Positions 47,188 through 57,061 are shown, counted from the stretch's first letter. The stretch: DNA of 64,000 nt from Tepidibacillus decaturensis (GCF_001561915.1 NZ_LSKU01000001.1:1478955-1542954), one strand, 5' to 3'. Numbers and translations are program-made. Notes: generated from the letters alone by a model not told the origin.

Positions 47188-48516
47188 TTAGTTTTTACTT
47201 ATACCTGGATAAACTGACTTTGCATATTTAGTTTTTAGGATGAAAGCAATAAAGATTGAAATCACGGCTAGCACGGTATAAACGATAAATCCTTTTGCAT
47301 AACCAGCTTGACCATAGAAATCAACAAAGATTCCAAGAATAGGAGGTACAGCAAAGCCTCCAAATGCACCTAATCCGCCAACCCAACCACTTGCACCACC
47401 AGGTGCACTTGGTACATATTTAGGAACAAGTTTAAATACGGCAGCATTGGCGACGCCCATTCCTGCCCCCATAATGATTTCACCTAGTAAGGAGATACCA
47501 AAGCTTTTTGCAAAAGCAAGAACCACCGATCCGACTAAAACAATCATAAAACTAACCATGGCCGTTCTTTCGCCACCAAATTTGTCACTAATATGACCAC
47601 CATAAACCCTAATAAAGGAAGCAAGAATTGAAAAACCTAAAGCCATTAATAGTCCCGCTTGGCGTACCTCAAGTCCATGATATTGAATCCAATAGGTAGG
47701 GAACCAAGTGGTTAAAGCTAGGAAACCACCAAAGGATGTAAAGTATAAAGCGACTAGTCCCCATGTTCCAGGAACTTTTGCAGAAATCTTTAATGCTTGT
47801 ACAACAGTGCCAGATGGAAATAATTCTTGGCCAAGCTCTTTGGATACTTGCTTTGCTTCCTCTTTTTCTACTCCTTTTTTGATCAACTGGAAGTAATAAG
47901 CATCTTGAGCAAATGCAGTGTAAATCGATGTTCCGATCACTAAGAAAAGAAACCATGTTGCATATGAACCTGTTAAGCCAAGTCCAACTAAAGCAAAGGG
48001 AAGTAAGATCCCAAAAATCCCAGGAGCTGTATTTCCTAAACCACCATATGCTCCAAGTGCAAAACCTTGTTTATTCTGAGGAAACCAATAGGAGGTTTGT
48101 GGTACCCCGACAGAGAAGGTGGCAATTCCACTACCACTTAATAGACCAAAGAAAAAGATAAGTGGGTACATTTTAAGCGTTAGTTGGTCTGGATAGTAAA
48201 GATAAAGAATACTAGTAAGTCCAGCCATTCCAATAATTGATAAAGCAAATAGAGTTAGAAAAGGCTTTTTTCCTCCTACTTTATCTACCCATGCCCCAAA
48301 AGGGATTCTTAAAAGAGAACCTGTGAGGTTTGGTGCAGCCACTAAAAACCCTAACATCAGAGCAGGCATATTCATCACTTTATTAATATTAGTTGCCACA
48401 GGTCCATACAGAGAAACAGCAGCAAAACCAATAAAGAAGCCAAAAGTTGCCATCGTTAATCCTGTTTTTGGGTTTCCTTTTAGATTGTACTTTTTCATTA
48501 AACTCTCTTTGTTCAT
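47188..48516 (-). CDS. narK: Nitrate/nitrite transporter NarK
   Basis: Twelve-helix MFS protein of about 442 aa. Nitrate-porter motifs: LRIPFGAWVDKVGGKKPF, GLGNTAPGIFG (the Gly-rich helix 5), and GVANAAVFKLVPKYVPSAPG with GGLGAFGGFAVPP near the C-terminus. The start is uncertain: ATG 48516 gives MNKESLMKKYNLKG with AAAGGA 12 bases away; ATG 48528 and TTG 48546 are in frame. A short hairpin (CAAGGCACAA / TTGTGCTTTG) lies just upstream. The likely operator (49236-49279) is separated from it by an IS110 relic. Confidence 0.92.
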   Translation of the reverse strand: MNKESLMKKYNLKGNPKTGLTMATFGFFIGFAAVSLYGPVATNINKVMNMPALMLGFLVAAPNLTGSLLRIPFGAWVDKVGGKKPFLTLFALSIIGMAGLTSILYLYYPDQLTLKMYPLIFFFGLLSGSGIATFSVGVPQTSYWFPQNKQGFALGAYGGLGNTAPGIFGILLPFALVGLGLTGSYATWFLFLVIGTSIYTAFAQDAYYFQLIKKGVEKEEAKQVSKELGQELFPSGTVVQALKISAKVPGTWGLVALYFTSFGGFLALTTWFPTYWIQYHGLEVRQAGLLMALGFSILASFIRVYGGHISDKFGGERTAMVSFMIVLVGSVVLAFAKSFGISLLGEIIMGAGMGVANAAVFKLVPKYVPSAPGGASGWVGGLGAFGGFAVPPILGIFVDFYGQAGYAKGFIVYTVLAVISIFIAFILKTKYAKSVYPGISKN

Positions 48517-48827
48517 CTTTATATCCATTCCTTTCGCTTCGCTCAAGGCACAAAACGTAATGAAATAGTTGTGCTTTGGGCGAAATTTTTATTATTTTAA
48601 ACTCATAGGAATACCAGTAAACTACAAATCACGTGGAGGTGAGTGGGTTGCTCCAATTATGGAGTGACCGCATTTTTATATGTGTAGATTGCCTTTCCAA
48701 GCACAAATAAGTGTGACTTCGAGCACGCAGACTTATCTTTGTATAAACACTACTCGTTTATTGCTGGGCAATCAGTCAATGCTGGCTATCCCTATACACC
48801 TCAGAAAGGAGTTTTTCCTATTACAAA

Positions 48828-49100
48828 CGCCATCGCTTTTCAACTTTCACCAAAGGTTTGAAAGAGCTGTCAAAATGGCTTTGTCAAAATAACTGTAAGG
48901 ATGTCTGTATGGAATCTACCGGGAAATACTGGATTCCCGTGTTTAATGTACTTGAAGATTCCTGCAATATCACTCTGGCACATCCTAAATACGTCAAGGC
49001 GATACGCGGCAAAAAGACGGACAAAAAGGATGCCAAATGGATTGCCGATTTATTTAAGCATGACCTTGTAGCTGGAAGCTTTATGCCTCCACTTGCGATC
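48828..49100 (+). mobile_element. IS110-family transposase relic
   Basis: A fragment of the DEDD transposase: RHRFSTFTKGLKELSKWL, then CMESTGKYWIPVFNVLE and KAIRGKKTDKKDAKWIADLF (catalytic DEDD region), ending abruptly after SFMPPLAI. The N-terminus with the first catalytic Asp is scrambled by shifts and the C-terminal two thirds is missing. The 48547-48827 stretch before it holds no gene; it may include the element's old left end. The 49101-49230 stretch after it also holds nothing recognised. It lies in the opposite orientation to narK, between it and its likely operator. Confidence 0.8.
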
Positions 49101-49235
49101 ATCGATCGATGGCTTGTTTGCTATGCCTTTTTTTATAGAATACTACTTCAAGTAATCATTTCAGACTTCCTCTCCCAAATTTTCTTTTTTCTATTTAATT
49201 CCACTATCATTCTACTTTTTCAGTAATGAAAACGT

Positions 49236-49279
49236 AATCAGGGAACTCCCCTATCTTTGGCTAGTGAATTTCCCTATTA
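49236..49279 (-). promoter_or_regulatory. NreC-box-like operator, probably the displaced narK promoter
   Basis: AGGGAACTCCCCT (49240-49252) and a second half TTTCCCTATT, with the same spacing as the site at 47120 and about 70-75% identity over nearly 40 bases. A TAGAAT that could be a -10 lies about 25 bases further on the minus strand. A terminator immediately upstream isolates it from the nar2 operon, so it must have been for the gene on its left, narK. Confidence 0.6.
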
Positions 49280-49342
49280 GAAAAGGTTTGTATATTCTAA
49301 AGCGCTCCATTGTCTGTGCATTTCTTTTGTATTAAAAATTTT

Positions 49343-49374
49343 AAAAAACTGCTGACATCATTGTCAACAGCCTA
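49343..49374 (-). terminator. Terminator of the second nar operon and pseudo-transporter
   Basis: CTGTTGACA / TGTCAGCAG stem (one G-T pair) followed by TTTTTT on the minus strand. Confidence 0.75.
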
Positions 49375-49392
49375 TTATTATTGAATTATAAT

Positions 49393-49935
49393 TTAACTTT
49401 TTACAAATAACCTGAGATTGATCACAAAATTCACGAAGGTGAATATCCCTAACAATAGGAAGCCAAGCATATATTGTCCTGTGATGTCCTTAACGATTCC
49501 CATTAAAATTGGTGGAAAAAAACACCTATTCCACCAGCAGCACCAACGATTCCGGTAACTGCCCCTGTTACTTTTGGAAACAATTCTGGCACTAATTTAA
49601 ACACAGCACCGTTGCCAAATTCGGCAAAAAAGGCTATCCCCAAAGCAACTAATGCTAATGGTTGGAATGATTAAAAATATCATTAACCATGTATAAAGTT
49701 TCTTTCCTCGATAACGGTCAGTCCATATTCCTAGGGGAATTCTCATCACAGAACCCAATAAAACAGGAATGGCAACAAGAATACTTTTTTGTGTCGTTGA
49801 CAATTGATATAGTTTTTGGATCTGTGAAGCCATAGGGGAAAGTGAGGCCCATACAGCAAAAGCGATAATCATCGCAATCATCTACATGATTAATGCAGAA
49901 TTGGCACCATTTATCGTTCCATTCTCTTTAGTTCT
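49393..49935 (-). pseudogene. Decayed NarT-like nitrate transporter
   Basis: The N-terminal part (AVWASLSPMASQIQKLY, MRIPLGIWTDRYRGKKL) and the C-terminal part ([35 protein letters not shown], ending FVKS) both match the intact transporter at 45869-47071, but about 200 residues between them are deleted. A T7 run (49516-49522) also shifts the C-terminal frame. It follows narI2, so an ancestral second nar operon carried its own transporter at the 3' end. Confidence 0.85.
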
Positions 49936-49956
49936 CAATACAAATACACCTCTTTT

Positions 49957-50673
49957 TTAAGGTTTATTTTTTGTCAGCCGAAAAGTACGGAGAAAGTTAA
50001 TACTACGGTAACTAATATAGTTGCGTTTTAGATATTCCAACGGTAAACTCCATAGATGGACAAGTCGTGTAAAGGGCCATAAAGCAAAGAGTAGAAATGC
50101 TAACAGAATATGAATTTGAAAACTTAGAGGTACGTCCCTCATCAATGTTGGATCAGGTGAAAAGGTGAAAAGACTACGAAACCAAGGACCAACTGTACTT
50201 CTATAGTCAAATTCACCTACCAAAAAGTTTCGAATGACGGTCACATAAACCCCTTGAAATACGACCAATAACAAGACAAACTCAGTGAACCAATCCATTC
50301 TTTGCGTAAATAAGCGAATTCGAGAAACGGTTAAGCGACGAATGACTAAAATCACCAAACCAATCAAGGCCATCACTCCAACTACTCCACCTATCGCAAC
50401 AGCACCTAAATGGTATAGCTCATCTGGAACCCTTAGTGTTTCATAGACTGATTTTGGAACTAAAATCCCAGCCACATGTCCAAAAAAGGCAAAGATAATC
50501 CCATAATGAAACAGAGGGCTTCCCCATTTTAACAAGCGTTTTTCCATAATCTCACTTGATCTGGCAGACCAACCAATCTGATCTCGGTTATATTTGTAGA
50601 TGTGGCCTAAAATAAAAATGGTTATGGTGACATAGGGGTAAATCACCCACAAAAATTGATTAAGGATTGTCAT
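49957..50673 (-). CDS. narI: Nitrate reductase gamma subunit NarI (operon 2)
   Basis: 238 aa, five helices. Haem-ligand His are conserved in SPLFHYGIIFAFFGHVAG, SFQIHILLAFLLFA and FTRLVHLWS. It starts at ATG 50673 with GGAGGTG, overlapping narJ2 by 4 bases. Same architecture as copy 1 with many substitutions, so the duplication is old. Confidence 0.96.
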   Translation of the reverse strand: MTILNQFLWVIYPYVTITIFILGHIYKYNRDQIGWSARSSEIMEKRLLKWGSPLFHYGIIFAFFGHVAGILVPKSVYETLRVPDELYHLGAVAIGGVVGVMALIGLVILVIRRLTVSRIRLFTQRMDWFTEFVLLLVVFQGVYVTVIRNFLVGEFDYRSTVGPWFRSLFTFSPDPTLMRDVPLSFQIHILLAFLLFALWPFTRLVHLWSLPLEYLKRNYISYRSINFLRTFRLTKNKP

Positions 50674-51209
50674 AACACACCTCCAGTAAGTTCAGGTTGC
50701 ATTAGAGATTGAATGTGATCTAAGCTGGCTCCAACCACAAATTGATAGGGGCTTTGCAGATTGGCCAACTCCTTATACAGCTTTTCAATATTCTCTTTTT
50801 GCGAATAGAGAATATTCGGCCAATATCGATAAGGAGCGATCGCCAAAAATTCGAGTATAACGGGTAAATAATCAGGCAACTCGCTACTTTCAAGGTAAAA
50901 TCCAGCTTTCCGATATTCATCCTTTAATTGCAGAAGAGCAGGTCCTCTTTCCTTTTGATCTTTATGCTGAAAATATGTCAGATAAAGGGCTGTCTTCTCA
51001 TTAAAATCAAAGGTTTGAACATAGCGTTCACAAAGATCTTCTAAGTGATGATGATCGAGATAATCTTTAAATTCCTTTAAAGATTCTTTTTCTTTCCCGT
51101 TATTTAAAAATTGAAGCATTTTATTTATGTCTTTGCTTCTTACCCATGACTCTTCAGGATATTGCAAGAAAAGTGAACATAGTTTAAATAAAAGTTGGGT
51201 GTTTTCCAT
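50670..51209 (-). CDS. narJ: Nitrate reductase assembly chaperone NarJ (operon 2)
   Basis: 179 aa, helical NarJ family with YVQTFDFNEKTALYLTYFQ and LPDYLPVILEFLAIAP. It starts at ATG 51209, sharing one base with the narH2 stop; GAGGTGAGGG precedes it. The C-terminal part differs more from copy 1 than the core does. Confidence 0.95.
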   Translation of the reverse strand: MENTQLLFKLCSLFLQYPEESWVRSKDINKMLQFLNNGKEKESLKEFKDYLDHHHLEDLCERYVQTFDFNEKTALYLTYFQHKDQKERGPALLQLKDEYRKAGFYLESSELPDYLPVILEFLAIAPYRYWPNILYSQKENIEKLYKELANLQSPYQFVVGASLDHIQSLMQPELTGGVL

Positions 51210-52726
51210 TATTCCCTCACCTCTAGATGGAGTTGATGGTTATCCATTTCGTCACGATACTCAGTACTACATGTTTGACAGCCTTCCAAGAAGGAAATAC
51301 CTGCTATACCTTGCTCTTCTTGTAAATCACCGGTATTTTCCCGATGAGCTGTTGGAATCACAAATCGATCACTATATTTGGCAATCGCTAGTAAACGATA
51401 CATCTCTTGCATCTTTCGGTCTGTAAAATCAAAGGGTTGAAGCAAGCTTGAATCTGGTTGTTTACGAATATTTAATGCACGCATATATTGGCGCATGGCA
51501 ACCATTTTCTTCAGGACATTGCGAATGATTTCAGTATCCCCAGCAGTTAAGAGATTGGCCAAGTACTCAATCGGAATTCGTAATTGCTCAATCGCTGGGA
51601 ATAAGACACTTGCATCTTCTTCCCCTCCTTTTCCTTGAAAGGCATTCATAATTGGACTAAGTGGTGGTACATACCATACCATAGGTAAAGTTCTAAACTC
51701 AGGATGCAATGGTAAGGCAACACCATATTCCACAGCCAACTTATAGATGGGTGAGCGCTTTGCTGCTTCAAGCCAACCTTCTGGAATGCCATCATGTCGT
51801 GCTTGCTCAATCACGTTAGGATCATTGGGATCTAAGAACATGCTTAACTGGGCTTGATATAATTCTTTTTCATCCTTTGTGGAGGCGACTTCCTTGATTC
51901 GCTCAGAATCGTACAAAACAATCCCGATGTAGCGAAGGCGACCAACACAAGTCTCAGAACAAACGGTTGGTAAACCAGCTTCAATCCTTGGGTAACAGAA
52001 AGTACACTTTTCCGCTTTTTGTGTATTCCAATTATAATACGTTTTCTTGTAAGGGCAGCCTGTCATACAAAAACGCCAACTCCGGCATGCTTCTTGATCA
52101 ACCAAGACAATACCGTCTTCTTCCCTTTTATAAATCGCACCTGATGGGCACGAGGCCAAACAAGAAGGATTGATACAATGTTCGCAAATTCTTGGAAGGT
52201 AAATCATAAAGGTTTGTTCGAATTCGAAGCGGATTTTCTCTTCAATTCCTTTGAAATTATAATCTCGTTTTCCTGTCACATGAACGCCTGCTAAGTCATC
52301 CTCCCAGTTTGGCCCCCATTTAAGCTCCAGATATTCTCCTGTTAACAAGGATTTAGGCCTTGCTACAGGTTGATGTTTTTGTAAAGGGCTTTTGGTTAAT
52401 TCTTCATAATCATAGGTCCAAGGTTCATAGTAATCATCGATCGGTGTAAGATGAGGATTGTAAAAGATTTGCGATAACTTTGTACTTCTTCCACCTGCTT
52501 TTAATTCCAAACGATCATTAAGAAGGGTCCAACCTCCTTTATGTTTTTCTTGATTTTCCCATTCTTTTGGATAGCCGATCCCAGGTTTTGTTTCTACGTT
52601 GTTCCACCACATGTATTCGGCACCTTTACGATTCGTCCACACATTGTTACAAGTAACGCTACAGGTATGGCATCCTATACACTTATCCAAATTCATCACC
52701 ATGCCAAATTGTGCCTTAATAGTCAA
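51209..52726 (-). CDS. narH: Nitrate reductase beta subunit NarH (operon 2)
   Basis: 505 aa with the same cluster motifs as copy 1: CIGCHTCSVTCNNVW, CEHCINPSCLASCPSG, CRSWRFCMTGC (Trp at the 3Fe-4S site) and CTFCYPRIEAGLPTVCSETC. It starts at TTG 52726 inside the end of narG2 (11-base overlap) with GGAGGAGGTG upstream, exactly the arrangement of copy 1. Confidence 0.96.
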   Translation of the reverse strand: MTIKAQFGMVMNLDKCIGCHTCSVTCNNVWTNRKGAEYMWWNNVETKPGIGYPKEWENQEKHKGGWTLLNDRLELKAGGRSTKLSQIFYNPHLTPIDDYYEPWTYDYEELTKSPLQKHQPVARPKSLLTGEYLELKWGPNWEDDLAGVHVTGKRDYNFKGIEEKIRFEFEQTFMIYLPRICEHCINPSCLASCPSGAIYKREEDGIVLVDQEACRSWRFCMTGCPYKKTYYNWNTQKAEKCTFCYPRIEAGLPTVCSETCVGRLRYIGIVLYDSERIKEVASTKDEKELYQAQLSMFLDPNDPNVIEQARHDGIPEGWLEAAKRSPIYKLAVEYGVALPLHPEFRTLPMVWYVPPLSPIMNAFQGKGGEEDASVLFPAIEQLRIPIEYLANLLTAGDTEIIRNVLKKMVAMRQYMRALNIRKQPDSSLLQPFDFTDRKMQEMYRLLAIAKYSDRFVIPTAHRENTGDLQEEQGIAGISFLEGCQTCSTEYRDEMDNHQLHLEVRE

Positions 52727-55700
52727 GCCAGTACACCTCCTCCAATTTGCGTATGATCACTTTATCATCACGTTGTGTTCCTACCGTTCCGTAATAATTA
52801 AAACCATAACTAAGCTGTGCATAGCCACCGATCATATGAGTGGGTTTTAAATGAAGGCTCGTTAAACTGTTATGTGATCCACTTCGTTCCCCTGTCGTCG
52901 ATGAGCCAGGAATATTAATCGTACGATCTTGAGCATGGTACATATATGCGGTACCTTTTGGCATCCGATGACTTACGACAGCACGCGCAGTAACCACTCC
53001 GTTGCGGTTATATAATTCGATCCAATCGTTATCTTGAATCCCTGCTTCTTCCGCATCCTTAGTACTGATCCAGACATGGGGTCCACCACGGAATAAAGTG
53101 AGCATAGGCAATGTATCATAAAAAGTCGTATGATAGGACCATTTATGGTGTGGTGTTAGATAACGCAAGGTAATTTCCTTATCATTCGTATTTGGCCTTC
53201 GATCATTTGGATAAAAAGGTTTCATTGACAGAGTTGGTTTATAAAGCGGTAAATTCTCTCCAAATTCCATGATCAATTCATGATCTAAGTAAAAATGTTG
53301 ACGACCCGTTAATGTCCTCCATGGGACTAACCGTTCTACATTAACAGTAAAGGGTGAATATCTTCTTTCCCCACTCATATGCCCACTAAATACAGCTGAT
53401 GAGATCACCTTTCTTGGTTGGGTAGAGATATCAAAAAATGAAAAATGCTCTTCAGCTCGTTCTTTAGCAATGTCGTTTAATTCTACTCCCGTTTTCTTTT
53501 CAAGAGCTTCCCAAGATTTCATTGCCATTGAACCATTGGTCGTACTCGATAAGGCTAGTATGGCCTCGGCAGCATCCCTCGCACTGTAAAGGGAAGGACA
53601 TTCCGTAAATCCTTCTTTGTCCCTTGTGCCTAGTAGATTCTGGAGTTTGGTATATTCTTCTGCTCCCTTCCAGGCGATTCCATGTGCTCCAATCGATTCT
53701 TTTACAAGCGGACCAAGGCTAATCATCTTTTCATAAACTTGGGTATAATCGCGGTCTACAACGTGAATCCTAGGAAGATTTTTCCCTGGAATAGGATCAT
53801 GTTCTCCATTCTTCCAATCAGGCACTTGCCCAAATGGTTGAGCGATCTCATCAGGCGAATCATGAAGTAAGGGAGTTGTAACAATATCTTTATGTACCCC
53901 TGGTAAATAGGTTTTGGCAAGATCAGAAAAAACTTGGGCAATTCCTTTAAAAATATCCCAATCCGGCCTTGCTTCAAAAGGAGGATCAATGGCTGGATTA
54001 AAGGGATGAACAAAGGGATGCATATCTGTACTACTTAAGTCAAACTTCTCATACCAAGTCGCTGCTGGAAGAATGATATCTGAATAAAGCGGAGTTCCAG
54101 CCATGCGAAAATCTAAACTGACGATCAAATCCGCTTTCCCTTTGGGAGCCTCTTCCCTCCACTTGATCTCTGATGGTTTTAAGGTCTGGTTTTCTTCACC
54201 TAAAACCCCGTTATGGGTTCCAAGTAAGTGTTTAAGGAAGAATTCATGTCCTTTACCTGAACTTTGCAATAGATTTTCCCGCCATAGCAAAAACACCTTC
54301 GGGAAATTTTTAGGATCATCTGGATCTTCTATTGCAAAACGTAGCTTCCTTTGTTTTAATTGATCAACCACATATTGAACGATTTGATCCTTTTCCTTAG
54401 CTCCTGATTGCTTTGCCTCTTCCACTAATTTCAGTGGATTTTGATCAAATTGAGGATAAGAAGGTAACCAACCAAGACGAGCCGCTAATACATTATAATC
54501 TGCTGTATGACGATAACGAGTTTGGGCAACCAATGGTGAAGTGAGTTCCTCCACCGTTAATTCATCATATCGCCATTGGTCGGATGCGAAATACCAATAA
54601 GAGGTTCCATTTTGCAATCTAGGTGGCCCACCCCAATCTCTTGCCATCGCAATTTGCTGAAACCCTTCAAATGGACGAATCTTTTCTTGACCCACATAAT
54701 GAGCCCATCCTCCACCATTTTTACCTTGGGAACCTGTAAGCATAACCAAATTGAGAATCGTCCGATAGATCATATCTGAATGGTACCAGTGATTGATTCC
54801 TGCACCCATAATGATCATTGACCGCCCCTTGGTATCGATAGCATTTTGGGCAAATTCACGGGCTATTTGAACCACCAGATTCCGATCTACACCTGTAATC
54901 GCTTCTTGCCATGCTGGTGTATAGGGTTCTGCATCGTTATAATCTTTTGGATAATCTCCCGGCAATCCACGATCTACACCTGTATTTGCTAACATGAGAT
55001 CGAAGACAGTTGTCGCGTAGATGGTTACCCCATGATATTCTAATTTTTTTACAGGAATAGAACGATGAAGAATTTCCTTTTTTCCTTCATCAAAATAAGG
55101 GAAATCAACCATCACAACCTCATCTTGGTGATCTAGAAGTGTTAACAGTGGATCCACATTTGTAATTCCCTTTTCACTATCTTCCATTTTTAAATTCCAA
55201 TTCACTTTACCATCCCAACGATGGCCGATTGAGCCATTGGGAACCACAAATTGGTTTGAGTTTTTATCAAATACAACCGTTTTCCATTCAGCTTTATCCA
55301 AAGGTAGTCCTAAGTCACTAGCAACAAGGAAGCGGTCAGCTACAAAATTTTCTCCTCGTTTTTTCAGTTTGATTAAGAACGGAAAATCCGTAAACTTTTT
55401 CACATAATCGGTAAAATACTCTGTTTGTTTGTTTACATAGAATTCCTTCAAGATGACATGGGTCATGGCCATCCCTAATGCAGCATCAGTCCCAGGGTTA
55501 ACTGCCAGCCAATGATCCGCAAACTTAATGTATTCTGCGTAATCAGGGCTAACGCCAACCACTTTCGTTCCCCGATAACGTGCTTCTACCATAAAATGAG
55601 CATCAGGAGTACGAGTCTGTGGGATATTAGAACCCCATATCAGAATGTACCCTGAGTTATACCAATCGCTACTTTCTGGCACATCGGTTTGCTCCCCCCA

Positions 55701-56411
55701 GATTTGCGGCGAAGAAGGTGGTAAGTCTGCATACCAGTCATAAAAACTAAGTATCGGGGCACCGACAAGATTAAGAAATCTAGCCCCCGCAGAATAGCTA
55801 ACGATCGACATGGCAGGGATCGGTGAAAAACCGACAATGCGATCTGGGCCATATTCTTGAATCGTATGTATCATCGAGGAAGCGACCATCTTGTTTACTT
55901 CATCCCAAGAAGCGCGAACAAATCCACCTTTTCCGCGTGCCTCTTTATATGCTTTTGTTTTTTCTGGATCACTTAAAATACTTTTCCATGCTTCAATCGG
56001 ATTTTGCCCATGTTGCTTCATAGCTTCTCGCCAGAATTTTAGAAGTGTGCTTCGAACGTAAGGGTATTTCACACGTACAGGACTATAGGTGTACCATGAG
56101 AAGGTTGCCCCTCTTGGACATCCTCTTGGTTCGAATTCTGGCATATCTGGACCTGGTGAAGGATAATCAATCGCCTGATTTTCCCAAGTAATGATTCCAT
56201 CCTTCACAAAAACTCGCCAACTGCATGAACCTGTACAGTTCACCCCATGGGTAGTGCGGATAAACTTATCATGTTGCCAACGACGACGATAGATTTTCTC
56301 ATTATCCCGATCATAGGGTGTTACTTCACTCCATCCATCCTTCGATCGGATCTTTTCTTGTTGAAAAAACGTCCATTTCTTTAATAAAGGCGGTATCTTT
56401 TTCTTTGTCAT
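52716..56411 (-). CDS. narG: Nitrate reductase alpha subunit NarG (operon 2)
   Basis: 1231 aa, complete. FS0 motif HGVNCTGSCSW and RGCPRGATFSWY, active-site region ADLPPSSPQIWGEQTDVPES and C-terminal YNRNGVVTARAVVSHRMPKG are intact. No signal peptide. It starts at ATG 56411 with AAAGGAG. Unlike copy 1 there is no upstream transporter and no NreC-like box in the 56412-56511 region; the promoter was not recognised. Different control of the two operons is likely but is inference. Confidence 0.97.
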   Translation of the reverse strand: MTKKKIPPLLKKWTFFQQEKIRSKDGWSEVTPYDRDNEKIYRRRWQHDKFIRTTHGVNCTGSCSWRVFVKDGIITWENQAIDYPSPGPDMPEFEPRGCPRGATFSWYTYSPVRVKYPYVRSTLLKFWREAMKQHGQNPIEAWKSILSDPEKTKAYKEARGKGGFVRASWDEVNKMVASSMIHTIQEYGPDRIVGFSPIPAMSIVSYSAGARFLNLVGAPILSFYDWYADLPPSSPQIWGEQTDVPESSDWYNSGYILIWGSNIPQTRTPDAHFMVEARYRGTKVVGVSPDYAEYIKFADHWLAVNPGTDAALGMAMTHVILKEFYVNKQTEYFTDYVKKFTDFPFLIKLKKRGENFVADRFLVASDLGLPLDKAEWKTVVFDKNSNQFVVPNGSIGHRWDGKVNWNLKMEDSEKGITNVDPLLTLLDHQDEVVMVDFPYFDEGKKEILHRSIPVKKLEYHGVTIYATTVFDLMLANTGVDRGLPGDYPKDYNDAEPYTPAWQEAITGVDRNLVVQIAREFAQNAIDTKGRSMIIMGAGINHWYHSDMIYRTILNLVMLTGSQGKNGGGWAHYVGQEKIRPFEGFQQIAMARDWGGPPRLQNGTSYWYFASDQWRYDELTVEELTSPLVAQTRYRHTADYNVLAARLGWLPSYPQFDQNPLKLVEEAKQSGAKEKDQIVQYVVDQLKQRKLRFAIEDPDDPKNFPKVFLLWRENLLQSSGKGHEFFLKHLLGTHNGVLGEENQTLKPSEIKWREEAPKGKADLIVSLDFRMAGTPLYSDIILPAATWYEKFDLSSTDMHPFVHPFNPAIDPPFEARPDWDIFKGIAQVFSDLAKTYLPGVHKDIVTTPLLHDSPDEIAQPFGQVPDWKNGEHDPIPGKNLPRIHVVDRDYTQVYEKMISLGPLVKESIGAHGIAWKGAEEYTKLQNLLGTRDKEGFTECPSLYSARDAAEAILALSSTTNGSMAMKSWEALEKKTGVELNDIAKERAEEHFSFFDISTQPRKVISSAVFSGHMSGERRYSPFTVNVERLVPWRTLTGRQHFYLDHELIMEFGENLPLYKPTLSMKPFYPNDRRPNTNDKEITLRYLTPHHKWSYHTTFYDTLPMLTLFRGGPHVWISTKDAEEAGIQDNDWIELYNRNGVVTARAVVSHRMPKGTAYMYHAQDRTINIPGSSTTGERSGSHNSLTSLHLKPTHMIGGYAQLSYGFNYYGTVGTQRDDKVIIRKLEEVYWLDY

Positions 56412-56511
56412 GCTTCATTCTCCTTTGTTGGGAAAAAATACACATTTTGTGTTAGTATTTATTGACAGAAAGAAAAATATGTAGTTTTTTTCGCAAACTA
56501 GAAAAAAAAAG

Positions 56512-56550
56512 ACAAAAAAAACACCCCTACACAAATTCGTAGGAGGTGTA
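56512..56550 (-). terminator. Terminator after the 56642-57046 gene
   Basis: ACACCTCCTAC / GTAG-GGGTGT stem (one bulge) then an 8-base T-run on the minus strand, upstream of narG2. Confidence 0.75.
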
Positions 56551-56641
56551 AATTCCCATTGTATTCTTTTGTTATCTATTTAATCTTATATACTCGTTTT
56601 ATTTTTTATACTCATCTTGCCATTCCTTGCTAGATTGTTCT

Positions 56642-57046
56642 TTACTGACGATCCAAAAAGTCTTGACAGGTTTGAATATTTTCAATATGTTTCTTTTTCA
56701 TCTGAGTTAAAAATGAACGGGTTTCCTCATGTAATTCCATTTGAAATAAATCATCAATTTTACGAACAACCCAGGATTGTCCTTTGTTTAATAAAGATAA
56801 TCGGTTGCTTAAACCTTCTTGAGCTTTCACCTTATCCGCAAAATCCCCTGTATTTTTACTAGGTACACCGCCTTCTCTTTTCACACTTTCAATCAAACCA
56901 TTGGTTGACCAAGATTCATCGCTTTTAATCAGATCAAGTGGTAATTCCACATCAGGATATGCTTTTTGAAAAAAATCCAGTGTAACGACTCCAGCTTTTT
57001 CAGCTTCAAGCAATTGATTTAACAATTCGATTTTTTTATTTTCCAA
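56642..57046 (-). CDS. Helical conserved hypothetical protein, possibly ferritin-like (DUF6306-type)
   Basis: 134 aa, all helical and soluble. LLNQLLEAEKAG near the start and MKKKHIENIQTC near the end carry Glu and Glu/His spacing reminiscent of ferritin-like diiron helices; family membership is from memory and unverified. It starts at TTG 57046 with AAAGGAGAG. It stands alone between the narG2 leader and IS/Fnr relics; a link to nitrogen oxide stress is only suggested by place. Confidence 0.7.
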   Translation of the reverse strand: MENKKIELLNQLLEAEKAGVVTLDFFQKAYPDVELPLDLIKSDESWSTNGLIESVKREGGVPSKNTGDFADKVKAQEGLSNRLSLLNKGQSWVVRKIDDLFQMELHEETRSFLTQMKKKHIENIQTCQDFLDRQ

Positions 57047-57061
57047 TCTGATCTCTCTCCT

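Noticed and set aside
48601..48827. Intact IS110 left end with a bridge RNA
   Set aside because: The transposase is truncated and scrambled, and no terminal features or structured RNA could be defined.
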